The translations under genes were made by a program, and so were the position numbers. Below, piece after piece: positions 34,181 to 45,450 of a stretch of 64,000 nucleotides of DNA. Numbering within the stretch: the stretch's first letter is position 1; the number at the start of each line of letters is the position of its first letter. The DNA comes from Hyposmocoma kahamanoa (taxonomy: Eukaryota > Arthropoda > Insecta > Lepidoptera > Cosmopterigidae): the NCBI RefSeq assembly GCF_003589595.1, contig NW_020653200.1, positions 2,669,955-2,733,954 on the forward strand. Direction: 5' to 3'. The notes beneath the pieces are model-generated. The model was not told the origin of the DNA. It did no database searches and worked only from the letters and a program-made list of their open reading frames with translations.

Positions 34181-34810
34181 GTGACCATATTGTTAAGGTT
34201 TTTTATCATATGTTTAGGTTTATTGTTAAGGTTTTTTTTATCGATTGAGACAGGGGCGCTCGAAACCAATAGGTGTGTGCGGCGGGTCTCAACAAGTGGC
34301 GCAGGTCCTGACGGCGCTACCTCTGAGAAGCGTGCAAGTGTGACTCATGATGCACCGAATAGTAGCAATTATGTTTCTTACTCTCAACGCGCGCGGGAAG
34401 GCGGCGAATTTATAAATCGGTTGGATGAAAAATGGAAGGTGGTGCAAAGAAAAAAACTTAGAAATCAGTTTATTGGAACAACGGGTGTAGCAAAGGATTC
34501 AAGCAGTAAATTTAAAGCTGCTGACGTAAAGGTTCCACTCTTTATTAACAATGTAGATATGCAAGTGTCTACTAGAGATATTAACGAATATATTGCAAGT
34601 AAAACACAAGTAACAGTAGAATTAGTGGAGATAAAAATGAAGAGGCAAAGAGGATATAAAGCTTATAAAGTTTTTGTTCCTCGAAATAAGTTGTCTACTT
34701 TTCTAGATGAGAACTTTTGGCCCGAAGGCATAACGTTTCGGCGCTTTGTTGACGTTCGGGCGAATAGCTTTCGTAATGCGGGAGTAAATGAGGCTACTTG
34801 TACGAAATAG
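34181..34810 (+). CDS. LINE ORF1 protein, N-terminally truncated
   Basis: The frame opens with GTG after a stop at 34178, and the first 20 hydrophobic residues are probably flanking DNA. From about residue 30 the protein looks like the C-terminal half of a LINE ORF1 (VPLFINNVDMQVSTRDINEY, RGYKAYKVFVPRNKLSTFLD, FWPEGITFRRFVDVR). Such proteins bind the element RNA. It stops at TAG 34808-34810, 32 bp before the first ATG of ORF2. The missing N-terminus makes this copy non-autonomous for ORF1, although nothing in the remaining frame is broken. Confidence 0.6.
   Translation: MTILLRFFIICLGLLLRFFLSIETGALETNRCVRRVSTSGAGPDGATSEKRASVTHDAPNSSNYVSYSQRAREGGEFINRLDEKWKVVQRKKLRNQFIGTTGVAKDSSSKFKAADVKVPLFINNVDMQVSTRDINEYIASKTQVTVELVEIKMKRQRGYKAYKVFVPRNKLSTFLDENFWPEGITFRRFVDVRANSFRNAGVNEATCTK
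34188..34246. repeat. Short imperfect tandem repeat at the 5' edge of the LINE
   Basis: TATTGTTAAGGTTTTTTATC and TATTGTTAAGGTTTTTTTAT lie about 33 bp apart. Confidence 0.6.
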
Positions 34811-37745
34811 TTAATGATAGTTATTTTCTACAACTTCATTATATGATGGATACGAACCTTACTATAACTAAATTCGTGAGTTTCAACTGTAAGTCAGTGA
34901 CAAGATCCGTAGAGGGTGTAAGGCAATTATGCAAAAAAGCGGATGTGATCGCTCTCCAAGAGACGTGGCTTCTCCCTCATGATGTGGCGTTTATTGGAAA
35001 TATCGACCAGAACTTCGAGTTTACTAGCAAATCGGCGGTGGATATCTCGACCGGCCCACTGCGGGGGCGACCATATGGAGGAGTGGCCATAATGTGGAGG
35101 AAAGGAGTGTTCTCGTCGGTGTCAGTGGTGCCGTGCGTCAGTGCAAGGCTTACAGCGATTAAAGTGTGCCTGGCTGATAGATGTTCTTTAGTGTTCTCAG
35201 TGTACATGCCTACTGATAGTGCTGACAATCTAACGGAATTTACAGAGATACTCAGTGAGATTAATGCCGTAATTGAGGGTAGTGAAATAGAGTCGGCTAT
35301 TATTCTGGGGGATTTTAACGCTCACCCTGGGGAATTATTTTACAAAGAATTGTCCGATTTTTGTGATGAGCGAAGGTGGCTCTGTGCTGACGTGGTCAAG
35401 CTATCCTGTGACACTTGTACTTTTATTAGTGATAGTCACAGTTGTAGGAGGTGGCTTGACCACTGTGTTGTAACGGAGGCAGCTTCGAAGTGTTTGGTTG
35501 ATGTAGTTGTTCACTACAATGTCTTTTGGTCGGATCACTTTCCTTTAGAGGTTAGCTGTAGGCTAGGTAACGTGATTCCAAAAACGTTATATAGTAAGAA
35601 TGTTACCGATAAAGTACGGTGGGGTGAGAGAGACGATCAACAGACATTTAAGTATAATGAGGAATGTAATTGTAGGTTAAGAGATATCGATTTTCCAGCT
35701 GAATGTAGGAATTGTGCAGATAAAGTGTGTAACATGTTTGAGCATAGAAGAATTATTGATAAATTGTATCAAAATATTGTTACAACGTTAAGAGGTGCTG
35801 CTGAAATCAGTCACGATTTAAAAAAGAGGAATGATAAACACAAAAAAGTAGTAGGCTGGAATAAATATGTAAGGGAGGCTCACGGAGAGGCGCGGCTCAG
35901 CTTCCAGACTTGGGTATTGCACGGCAAACCTAGTGCGGGAGATGTGTATAATAGAATGCGTGAAACCAGAAGGTGCTTTAAGTCCAAACTGAAGTGGTGT
36001 CAGGATCATGAAAACCAAATTAGAATGGATATATTAGCTACTCACCATTCCACGAAGGACTTTAAGGGCTTCTGGAAGCATACTAAAAGGCTGGATGCTG
36101 GGGCTAGCCTGCCCGCGAGTATAGAGGGCCAGTGTGAACCAAGCCAAATTGCGGAACTTTTTAAAGAACACTTCAGAGTTGATTCTCCATTGGGGCCGGT
36201 GGCGGGGATGCTCGACGCTGAGACGCAGTCATGTGATGAATATTTACGTTTTACCAGTAAAGAAGTTGCTGCGGTAATTCATGACATGCAGGGGGGCAGA
36301 TCGCCGGGCTACGATGGGCTCAGCGTGGAGCATTTACGTTACGCTGGTGTACATCTACCCAGAGTGCTCGCTTTACTTTTTAATTTATGTATAGGGCATA
36401 CTTATCTACCTCGAGAGCTTATGGAAACCATTGTTGTACCGATACCGAAAAACAAAACGGGAGATGCCTCTGACAGGAATAATTATAGACCAATCTCGCT
36501 GGCAACCGTGATAGCTAAGGTGCTGGACGGTTTGCTTGATCGCATATTTGAAAAGCATGTGCATCTGCACGAGGCACAGTTCGGTTTCAGGCCAGGGCTG
36601 TCCACTGAAACAGCAATTCTGCGACTTAAGCATACCGTTCAGTACTACGCTACTCGAGGAACACCAATCTATGCCTGTTTTTTGGACTTGTCGAAGGCAT
36701 TTGACCTTGTGTCCTACAACGTTTTATGGGATAAGCTTTTGAGGGAGACTAGCGCACCGCGTGAGCTTATAAGGTTAACTAAGTTCTGGTATGAGCACCA
36801 AACTAATAAGGTTCGATGGGCTGGTTCATACTCAAAAGAGTACAGGTTGGAGTGCGGGGTGAGACAGGGCGGGCTGACTTCTCCACGTTTCTTCAACTTG
36901 TATGTAAATGGGCTGATTGATGAGCTCAGCAAGGCCGGCGTGGGTTGCTCAATAGACGGGAGTTCTATGAACAACATCAGCTACGCAGATGATATGGTTC
37001 TGCTGAGCCCATCAGTCAGAGCCCTTGAGGTCCTAATTGGAATTTGTGAGGGGTACGCGGTGTCCCACGGCCTTAGATATAACAGTAAAAAAAGTGAGCT
37101 ACTCGTCTTTAAGGCAGGAAACAAATCGCCAAAGTCTGTTCCTCCAGTTAAGCTTGGAGGGACAGTATTGAGTAGAGTCGACAAGTTTAAATATCTGGGG
37201 CATTGGGTCAACGTGGACCTCTCTGATGACCTGGACGTAGAGAGGGAGCGTAGGGCATTGTCGGTGAGAAGCAACATGTTGGCGCGCAGGTTTGCACGAT
37301 GTAATAAGGAAGTAAAAACAACCTTATTCAAGGCATACTGCCAAACTTTTTACACGTGCAGCCTGTGGGCCAAATGTACTCGCAAATCGCTTGATGCCCT
37401 ACGCGTACAGTACAATAATGGTTTTAGGATGCTGCTGGGGTTGCCCCGGTTCTGCAGCGCATCTGGTATGTTTGCCGAGGCGCGTGTGGATAGTTTTCAG
37501 ACTATCCTACGCAAACGAGTAGCCTCGGTGATGAAGCGCGTGCGGGATAGCGGCAGCGGTCTCCTAAATACCATTTTGGAGCGGGTAGATTGCCCCATAG
37601 TAAGTCACTGGAATGCGTGTCATATGCACTCTAATGTTGCCATTTATAATGTTAAATATAATTTGTTATAACATAGTTTTAAGATAATTGTTACTAACCA
37701 GCTATGAACTTTGTTTGAAATAAATTATTATTATTATTATTATTA
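34250..37745 (+). mobile_element. Non-LTR retrotransposon (CR1/L2/Jockey-type group), ORF2 intact
   Basis: A 5'-truncated ORF1 is followed by a complete ORF2, a short 3' UTR with AATAAA and a tail of ATT repeats ending near 37745. The 5' boundary is uncertain: the ORF1 frame opens at 34181, but family-like sequence begins after about 34250. No target duplication was identified. The clade is not decided from sequence alone; the tail and domain order suggest a CR1/L2-like lineage. Confidence 0.8.
34843..37671 (+). CDS. LINE ORF2: APE endonuclease plus reverse transcriptase
   Basis: The frame is open from 34798, but the first ATG pair is at 34843. The product is 942 residues. The endonuclease occupies roughly residues 1-230: SFNCKSVTRSVEG, ADVIALQETWLL with the metal-binding Glu, AIILGDFNAHPG, and SDHFPLEV with the catalytic His. 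The reverse transcriptase runs from about 470 to 750: GGRSPGYDGLSVEHLRYAG, NYRPISLATVIAKVLDGLL, CFLDLSKAFDLV, CGVRQGGLTSPRFFNLYVNG and ISYADDMVLLSPS with the YADD site. A C-terminal region (FRMLLGLPRFCS, SFQTILRKRVASVMKR) ends at TAA 37669-37671. No stop or frameshift interrupts it, so the insertion is young. It would nick the target and prime reverse transcription of the element's RNA. A decayed relative is at 27880-28915. Confidence 0.9.
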   Translation: MMDTNLTITKFVSFNCKSVTRSVEGVRQLCKKADVIALQETWLLPHDVAFIGNIDQNFEFTSKSAVDISTGPLRGRPYGGVAIMWRKGVFSSVSVVPCVSARLTAIKVCLADRCSLVFSVYMPTDSADNLTEFTEILSEINAVIEGSEIESAIILGDFNAHPGELFYKELSDFCDERRWLCADVVKLSCDTCTFISDSHSCRRWLDHCVVTEAASKCLVDVVVHYNVFWSDHFPLEVSCRLGNVIPKTLYSKNVTDKVRWGERDDQQTFKYNEECNCRLRDIDFPAECRNCADKVCNMFEHRRIIDKLYQNIVTTLRGAAEISHDLKKRNDKHKKVVGWNKYVREAHGEARLSFQTWVLHGKPSAGDVYNRMRETRRCFKSKLKWCQDHENQIRMDILATHHSTKDFKGFWKHTKRLDAGASLPASIEGQCEPSQIAELFKEHFRVDSPLGPVAGMLDAETQSCDEYLRFTSKEVAAVIHDMQGGRSPGYDGLSVEHLRYAGVHLPRVLALLFNLCIGHTYLPRELMETIVVPIPKNKTGDASDRNNYRPISLATVIAKVLDGLLDRIFEKHVHLHEAQFGFRPGLSTETAILRLKHTVQYYATRGTPIYACFLDLSKAFDLVSYNVLWDKLLRETSAPRELIRLTKFWYEHQTNKVRWAGSYSKEYRLECGVRQGGLTSPRFFNLYVNGLIDELSKAGVGCSIDGSSMNNISYADDMVLLSPSVRALEVLIGICEGYAVSHGLRYNSKKSELLVFKAGNKSPKSVPPVKLGGTVLSRVDKFKYLGHWVNVDLSDDLDVERERRALSVRSNMLARRFARCNKEVKTTLFKAYCQTFYTCSLWAKCTRKSLDALRVQYNNGFRMLLGLPRFCSASGMFAEARVDSFQTILRKRVASVMKRVRDSGSGLLNTILERVDCPIVSHWNACHMHSNVAIYNVKYNLL

Positions 37746-39835
37746 AGCACCCTTGTGCGTATAGATAAAATTTACCACTTTCGATTTATATTTTATTACT
37801 TTGACCGATCAGATAATTTTGATACAATCGTGGATTAGCAATTCAAAGTTCCTACTTATGTGAAAAAAGTAATATTACTAAGAGAATGCAACAATTCAAC
37901 TTTTTATGGTACTATGATACGCCTAATATTCTATATAATATGTATAAAATATAAGGTATTTACTTTTGACATGCAAACGTTCAACTCTCCGGTACACTGT
38001 TTTAAGAAAAAATCAGCAAGTTATTACTCAAGCATTTTATATATTAAACATTTTAATTCAAGCATTTTATATATTAAAAGGTTATTTAAAAAATATCAAT
38101 GTAAATGTTGTGTCGAAAGTACTAGGAAATAAATATTTCCGCAATTAGTTAGTATGGATGATGACGGGTCTCAATTGTTAAAAAGAGGCAGTGGAGTATT
38201 TTATCCATAAAACCAATAAAAGCAATTTAGAAAGGTAGTGGCGGCCTTCACCTCAAGTCCTTCGAAATAGCGACTGGCGAGCAAAACAGATAATCGTCTG
38301 CGGTGAGTGAGAGTGTTTTTAATTAAAATTGTTTCAATTCGTCTCAGTGACGGATATTATATATGCTTTTTTAAATTGGTCTATGCCAACATCCAGCATA
38401 GCATAGGCAAGAGACCGCCCAATCTTTTCCCAAAAATACTTTACATGGTTCCATGGGCAACAACAGCAACTTATCGGATTCGATACGACGATTCGATCCA
38501 TGCTACATTTTAGTATTATATGTCTCTGGGTGAGTGTATGTGATCTCTAGGGTAAAAGCTACGCCAATGCATCTGACAGAGACGGCCGTCCCCAAAAACA
38601 AAAATTAAGCTATTGGCCCCAGGCTTGCAATTATACAAAATTTGCACGAGTAGATAAACTTTCTTCTTGTTTGCCTATTATGGTGCTACCACAGTGAAAG
38701 GAACATAATTTTGGTTAGAGTATGGTGCTATTGTATCATTAGTGCGATTCATGCCAATTCTCGCTTCTGTAAACGACAACTCGCATAATGTTAAATTCAA
38801 ATATTTTTTTACATATAGGTAAGTAAATTGCACTTGAAACCGTCAGTTTCTATATACAATCTATTAATCATTCGTAAAGCTGATTATCCCGAAAATAATT
38901 AGGAATAAAATTCAGGCATTGCTCCTTTTACAATTAAAAATATTTACAATATTTATTTCAAATATTATTAGATGGAGAAAACAGGTCACTACCACTGATT
39001 TTTCAGTAGATTGGGAACTTTAGTAAGATTTTTTTTATCTTTGTGCACAAACTGGGCTGGTTACGTAGTCATTTATTCTCATTTGCCAATACTACCGTCA
39101 ATGAAAAAATGTCGGTTGCAAAGAGTAAAACGCCACTTTGAAGGAAAATAAGTCCTATAATTCATTTGGATTGTTTTCTACACCAATCTTCATCGGTTTC
39201 GTGGCGACCTGAGAACTTATTGACAAATTAGAGATCCGATAATCCGATTCTCGTGTTACGTCTTGCTTAAGAGTGTTACAAAGTTTGTAAAATTTATGCA
39301 CATTGTTTTGTTAATTTAAAAATAAAATAAATAAATAAATAAAGTGCATCACGTTTGCATTGCGATTGCTTCGCTACTGCATCGCGACTGAATCACCGCA
39401 GACGCGCTGTTAAAAGTTGCCGTTTAAAATTCGCTCGTGTTAGTTACTCTACTTAGTGTTTTAGACATTTTGCGTTTCCACAAATAATATTAAGTATTCA
39501 AAATATCGATATTTTTGAAACCTTTCGGCTTGCCATACTTACCCACCTTAATCTGCTGTATAGAGTTAGGAATCTACACAGAATTTGACTTTACGCCGAA
39601 GTATTTTATTCACATTCGCTTTGTAAACTGTTTTCGTCAATTCTACATCTAACATTATCGTCCACATTTTATATTGAGTTCGACTTGCTGGAGTTTCAGT
39701 AACTGTTTACTAGTATATACATACCTCAGCATTGCAAAAAGGACCTTGGCACTGCAAAGATAGGACAAGGATTTTAGATAACGGAAAGAAACCCGACTTC
39801 GAAACAAGTTAAGTTTTGAAATGAAATGATTTGTT
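37746..39835. other. Stretch without recognised genes
   Basis: Contains an imperfect 2 x 30-bp tandem repeat at 38028-38080 (TCAAGCATTTTATATATTAA) and an AAAT run near 39325. No coding sequence recognised. Confidence 0.35.
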
Positions 39836-39988
39836 TTTTCCCAGCAGAGTGCCGTGACCATGGCACCTGTAAAAGGCCCGAAACGTTGATTTGTTTGAAA
39901 AAACAAATGTACGCGATTTAGATCTGAAAAAATGGTACCATTTACAACGTGAAACAATTGAAAAACCTTAGAACTCGATAAATTATGT
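39836..39988 (-). mobile_element. MITE family B, partial copy
   Basis: The reverse complement follows the left half of 8799-9068: TATCGAGTTCTAAGG, CGCGTACATTTGTTTTTTC, AACGTTTCGGGCCTTTTACA and CCATGGTCACGG. The other terminal repeat was not clearly found. Confidence 0.65.
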
Positions 39989-40102
39989 TTAGTTAGCATG
40001 GTGCATAGTAGGTAATGTCCAAAAGACTTTCTCTTTTGGCCAAAGATTCCGATTATAATGCAATCGACTGCACACGATTCTTTGAGCCTGTTTGAAGGTT
40101 TA

Positions 40103-40364
40103 GGCCCAATTTATATTGCGGCGGAACGGAATGGAAGTGAATTTTTGTGACTATGTTATATTGTACTTAGCATAATGAGCTTTATGGTCGATTGTGTAAC
40201 GTACAAAGCAGATACGAGCCAAAGTCTGCTCCAGAATGGTCGCGCTTTGTATTTGTACTATCTAGTTTGACGTTACACAATTGACCATAAAGTTCATTAT
40301 GCTATGTACAATATCATTACAAAAATTCGCTTCCGTTCCGTTCCGCCGCAATATCAATTGAGCC
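40103..40364. mobile_element. MITE family G with very long inverted repeats
   Basis: Arms of about 110 bp (GGCCCAATTTATATTGCGGC, GGAACGGAA, then AGCATAATGAGCTTTATGGT, ATTGTGTAACGT) pair with the right half with few differences. TTA flanks both ends, suggesting a 3-bp duplication of PIF/Harbinger type. 262 bp, no ORF. Confidence 0.7.
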
Positions 40365-40884
40365 TTATACAATTATTTCACTGATAGTACTAAGCACTGG
40401 GGCATAGGTACGGCCCATTTTGTCGACAATAGCAACTTACCTCTACTGTTGAAAGATCCCCTGTAGCCTGTAAATATGCAAATGTTTTGCATCATTGAAT
40501 GCTTAATAGCCTGAGTACGAACTCTAAATCGCTATTATTTTGATATATGCGTGTTACGCAGACGTAATTTTTTTCTAAAAAGTTCTAATCGGAAACGGCC
40601 GAGTATGAAATGGTATCGCCAATAGCAGTTTCCAAATTTTTCTGCTGCGCGCCTTTTTGTTCAAATTAAAGTAACAAATAATGACGTTGGTACATACGCT
40701 ATTGAGACAATTTTATTATTGCATCAAATTCCATCTGATATTTACACTTGTAAGTGTAAACTTTATGTTTGTTTTATTATTCTTGAACCCATAACTTTTT
40801 AAACTAACGTTCAATCTGGTCTAGACCATATCGACGGTTAAAATTATGGTTAAAATGTAAAAGGTTCCAAGCAACCCTTACTTT
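40365..40884. other. Stretch without recognised genes
   Basis: Short AT-rich spacer. Nothing recognised. Confidence 0.3.
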
Positions 40885-41230
40885 CATAATGAGATACGCC
40901 TACATACATAAACTCACGCCCTTGTCCTACAGGAGGGGTGGGCAGAGACCACGGAAAGCCACGTTACTCTATGTTGACTTAACTTTCTAGCCTCCCATAC
41001 ATCAACTACCCTTTTCATACAATTTCTTTTATTCTTATCACTTCAGTTCCCACCCTTTTTGAACACATCATTGATATGATCAATGTAAGTCTTTCTGGCA
41101 CGTCCTCTTAAAACCCTTCCTTCCACATTCGCATCGTAAATCTGTTTGGTAATTCTTCTTACATCCGTCATAAGTGCCGCTTAGATTCTACCTTTCAACT
41201 GTTCATATAGGTATTCACGAAACTTCATGT
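40885..41230. repeat. Probable LINE 3' fragment
   Basis: Contains TACATAAACTCACGCCC, GGAGGGGTGGGCAGAGACC and, further on, ATTGATATGATCAATGTAAG with CACGTCCTCTTAAAACC. These are phrases I associate with a common lepidopteran LINE repeat. No frame is intact. Confidence 0.45.
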
Positions 41231-42024
41231 AACTACTCTAATAAGATGTTTAGGGTGTACGTTTATCAAATCTGTACACACTTGGGAGCGTAAATATCGA
41301 ACCGTTGCCGCTGGCCTTTACGTTGGATGCTTCATAATTAGATTTATTCCTGCCTTCTACGTTGCCTCTACAAGGTATACAGGTGCCGAAGGCCGAGCGC
41401 TCGCCGTTTATTATTTCCACTAGATACTTATTATTTAAAAGTACAGTCGAGTGAGATAATTAGACGATAAAACGAAATAAATATTTAAAGAAATTAATAT
41501 TTTCACGTTTTAATTGCAATTTTGTTTGGAAAGTTTATTTATAATTTTAAATCGAAAATATTTGTCGTAATTTTTCAAAGACGTGTTAAGTTCTTAGTTA
41601 AGCATTTATTCGACACGAACTTCATCGCGCCGACGCCGCTGACGCGCGGTCGGCGTACGGAGCCCGCGTGGCAGCCGCGCAGCAACCGCGTGCATCTCTG
41701 TCGTGGCAAAATACGCTCTATTTATTTAGCTTTTACGTTTTAACTTATAGTATTCCGAGGAATTTACATGTTATTGCCTATTAAATATAATTAGGATTCG
41801 CCATTAATGTACGTGAAAGTGTGGTAATTGGGCGGTCACCGCGCGGCCGCCGCGCAAAATCTTTCGCGTCGTATGACTGGGCGCGTAGGGTTTATAAAAA
41901 ATGACTTTGCATTTCTATTTATTTTTTTCATTTAAAAAAGAATTCACCACTAGGTTCATAGAAGTCAACCACTCTAAAGTTGGTATTTATTTAAGAATAC
42001 ATAAATGTGTGTTATGTTCTATAA
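41231..42024. other. Non-coding stretch with two CpG-rich islands
   Basis: 41628-41700 (GCGCCGACGCCGCTGACGCG) and 41830-41890 (GGTCACCGCGCGGCCGCCGC) stand out against an AT-rich background. They could be a promoter or an unrecognised exon on either strand. No family feature was found. Confidence 0.3.
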
Positions 42025-42076
42025 CCTGGTGTTAAGCGACACGCCTACCCATATAGACATGTCGATTAACACCAGG
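42025..42076. repeat. Hairpin, 17-bp arms
   Basis: CCTGGTGTTAAGCGACA pairs with TGTCGATTAACACCAGG (one mismatch) around an 18-nt loop. Confidence 0.75.
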
Positions 42077-42790
42077 AGCACGACCCGTCACTTGGTATTA
42101 TAAAAAAAAAGACTCGTCGCCTTGAATACCTAACTTTCTGAACGGAGTCCCTTTTTTTACTCTTTGAGCGTAATATCAGACAATTAAAGCTTCAAATATA
42201 ATTTGTACACCTTTTAGTTATAAAATAAAGATACAATCACAGATTAGATTGTTATATAATTATTTCTAGTAATTTTGTTATTGTATCTACTCAAAAGTTT
42301 ACATGAATGGAGGTTACAAAGTTTTCGAATTTAGCCTACGAAGAATTTTTAATTTAATACAGAGGATGGAAAAAATAACCTACTTTGTGGGAAAACATTA
42401 CTGACTGGACTTTACTTCATAGTGAGCGCTCGCTACCTATATTGAGAAGGTAAATGACGGGAATAATTCGATAGAACAGCGGCAGAAGCTACCTAGTTGT
42501 AGATGGGTATACTGTAAAACTACAACTTGGGTATATTAACTTGTCCCAGCCTGTATTAAGTCACTGAAACTTACACTTACATTTCAACGGTCATTATTCA
42601 TTACATAGCATCAAAAGTAAAAATCAACAGTGGTTCGCTATTTTTATGATCCCTTTTTCTTTTGAGGAGACCTGTGCTCATTAGTGGGACGTATATTGGT
42701 GATGATGTATATAATTTAAAAAAAATTCTCATACCAATGCTTGTGAATGGAATCCTGTTGACTGTAAATTAGAAACAAATATCGATCTTA
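42077..42790. other. Stretch without recognised genes
   Basis: AT-rich. Nothing recognised. Confidence 0.3.
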
Positions 42791-42962
42791 AAGTTATATA
42801 GAAGTGCATCATCATAGGCCTCCCCAAATGTGCGCTATTTCGCCCGGTCCTCAGCTTGTCGCATCCATTTCCCGCCAGCAACCTTTCGCAGATCGTCACT
42901 CCACCTGGTCGGAGGGCGTGCTTCATTATTGTACGTTTGCCGACTCGCGGTCGGTAATCTAT
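42791..42962. repeat. Lepidopteran-type dispersed repeat
   Basis: Reads TAGGCCTCCCCAAATG, CGGTCCTCAGCTTGTCGCAT, TTCCCGCCAGCAACC and GATCGTCACTCCACCTGGTC. It is related to the 33941-34130 family and probably a LINE 3' end. Confidence 0.6.
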
Positions 42963-43154
42963 ATACATATATGTATATATAGAAGTGCACTAATATTTTA
43001 AGGAAAAAATGTTAGCATGATAAAGATACTCCCAACGTATAATAAGCATTGGTCGGAAAAATGTGTTCCACATAATATGTGGAACTATATTATTTTAATA
43101 CTTTTATAAAAAAAACTGCTGAACGCTTAAACAAGACGAATAAGTGTCATTTTT

Positions 43155-43374
43155 AACCGACTTCAAAAAAGGAGGAGGTTCTCAATTCGTCTGTATGTTT
43201 TTTTTGTATGTATGTTACGCGATAACTCCGCCATTTGTGAACCAATTTTGATGATTCTTTTTTTGTTGGAGAGAAGGTACCTCAGATGTGGTCCCATTTA
43301 AATTTCAAGAAAATATTCCACCTTTAAGAGTGGCAAACTAGGGGATGAATGACTTTTGAGGTCGGTTTTTTTAA
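43155..43374 (+). repeat. AACCGACTTC repeat, copy 1
   Basis: Starts AACCGACTTCAAAAAAGGAG and ends TTTTGAGGTCGG plus a T run, so its ends are short inverted repeats (ACCGAC..TCA). A widespread lepidopteran repeat to my knowledge. Confidence 0.75.
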
Positions 43375-43629
43375 CCGGAGGTTAGGTTAGGTTATTGACT
43401 GCCTTACTCATGTACGGCTATTTATCTTCATAAATAGAGTAAGGAGAGGAATTGCTTTCATCCGAAAATCCGGGACTCGATAAAAAGTAATTCATTAATA
43501 TGTGGTGGTTTTAACAACTCTATGTCGCTCCTTGTAGCTATATCTATACATGTATCTTTATATGTGGAACGCCTTTTTGCGACAATTGATAATAAGCTAA
43601 ATTAACGGTTAGTGAAATACTCGTTTATT

Positions 43630-43848
43630 AACCGACTTCAAAAAAGGAGGCGGTTCTCAGTTCAACTGTATGTGTTTTTTTGTTTGTATGTTACGCGAGA
43701 ACTCAGGAGTTTGTGAACCGATTTTGATGATTCTTTTTTGTTGGAAAGAGGGTACCTCAGAAGTGGTCCCATTGAAATTTGAAGAAGATGTTCCACCTCT
43801 AAGAGTGCTAAACTAGGGAATAAATGACTTTTGAGGTCGGTGTTTTTA
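43630..43848 (+). repeat. AACCGACTTC repeat, copy 2
   Basis: Same unit and orientation as 43155-43374, with about the same length and scattered differences, 255 bp downstream. Confidence 0.75.
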
Positions 43849-44984
43849 GTACTCTGTACTGGGATTATTTTTTATTTTTGTTGCATTATTCCTAAAATAT
43901 ACATTCTGAATTCGAACTGATTGCTCAATAGGATATGGATATGAAGATGTACAATGGCTTTATTCAAACGAGGATGGAAATATGCGAGCATCCGTAAATT
44001 TAGTATTAAATTTAAAAAATTCAAACCTTCGTGTGTTCTTACCGATGCACTGGCCATGCGCCCTTTACACTATAATAATGTTTAAAATTTGATATTTACA
44101 TAAACAATTTTAGAATAAATCAAGTTGCACGTAATAATAGTATAATAATAATATAGGTACTTTAACTAAGTAAATTTTATAGTTAAAAAAAAGCCATGCC
44201 ATCTGGTGTCATTTCAGTTATTTAATTTATTTTATTCGTTTGTTTCTCCGAAACGAAACGAGTAGAAAGTTCGCTGAATGACTCCTAAGTGGATTTTTCC
44301 TAGTTTCTTTGCCGACAGGGAACCTTACGAACCAGTATCTATATGACGTTGCGGCGAAACTTTACAACGTTAGTTTAAGACAATTTCGTTTAGACCTCGT
44401 TCGGTAACGATGGACAAAAATTAACACTGATTTTTTTTGAACTATCAACTCATGAAGGCTGTTTCGCTAGTACCCAAGACAAAAGGCTAAAGTGTAGCGC
44501 CCGTAAGAGGTGCCGTAATTTTTACTGATTCTTTAATTTATCATGTTTAAACTTAATTTAAACATGACAAAACTAAAAAAACAAATATCCTATTTGATCA
44601 TATATAGCGAAGTTCTTAGCAAGTATTATTTTCAGGTTTTTAATCTTGAAGTTCTTAAGGCTAAATACTTTTTATTTAAGTACATACTTTAGGGAATGTA
44701 TAAAAAAGCGTTAGTCTCCCTTTTGTAAACGAACGTTTTAACATATATTTGTATGTGTTTTTCTGACCCGACAATGACAATGTCGTTATTCAACTTAAGT
44801 TATAGAATATTTGAAGGTAGTGAAGATAGAGTACATAACCATATTTATATAACGTTTAATAGCTTTTAAATATCGTTAAGAAGAATTAATTGCTTACTTG
44901 TAATAGAGTTTCTTGGGCGAATTTAACATAAATGAATAAATTACAAGAATATTTCTAATCAAATTTAAAAATAATTTTGTTCTT
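43849..44984. other. Stretch without recognised genes
   Basis: Includes a hairpin at about 44541-44568 (TCATGTTTAAA and complement). No coding sequence recognised. Confidence 0.3.
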
Positions 44985-45450
44985 TTGGGTTAGCCAAAAA
45001 GTCCGTGCGGTATCAAAATATAAGTGAAAAATATTTAAAAAAGTGAATTATATACATATTTTCAAAAATGTTGTTATGTACACTGCCGTGATCTGTGCAA
45101 AAAGGCCGATCTCTCAATATTTTTATTTTTTGAAAGGTGGTTAATGTAAGAAGGTACGCCAGAGTATTAAACATTGTTTTTTCGGTTTTGAGTTTTTGTC
45201 ATAATATGTCCTTTCAACTAACGGCGGCAGAATATCAATCAGCCATATTGATCTACAATTTGCCATTTTTCGGGTAATTTTAGAAGCCCTTTTCACAAAC
45301 ATTCCTGTCTACCTAAAAAATACAGCTCTGTACGTCGTTTAATGGTCTCTTCTTTGTCAATGGCCCCGTTTCAAGAATTTTGTAAAGACCGAAACTAGTG
45401 AAAATTCAAAGTTAAGAAGTTATGTCGGGTGAATGCGGTGAATGAGGTAA
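44985..45450 (-). pseudogene. mariner remnant of a second lineage (C-terminus plus terminal repeat)
   Basis: The left edge TTGGGTTAGCCAAAAAGTCC is a typical mariner terminal repeat. On the minus strand the sequence ending there reads HSPHSPDITS (the HPPYSPDLAPSD block), ILETGPLTKKRPLNDVQS, DRNVCEKGF and NYPKNGKL. These follow the C-terminal third of mariner transposases, with stops and frame changes. It differs from the copies at 4465 and 19412 in terminal sequence, so it is a separate lineage. Everything upstream of the SPD block is lost. Confidence 0.55.

Noticed and set aside
34977..37331. Minus-strand ORFs inside the LINE
   Set aside because: Shadows of the intact ORF2.
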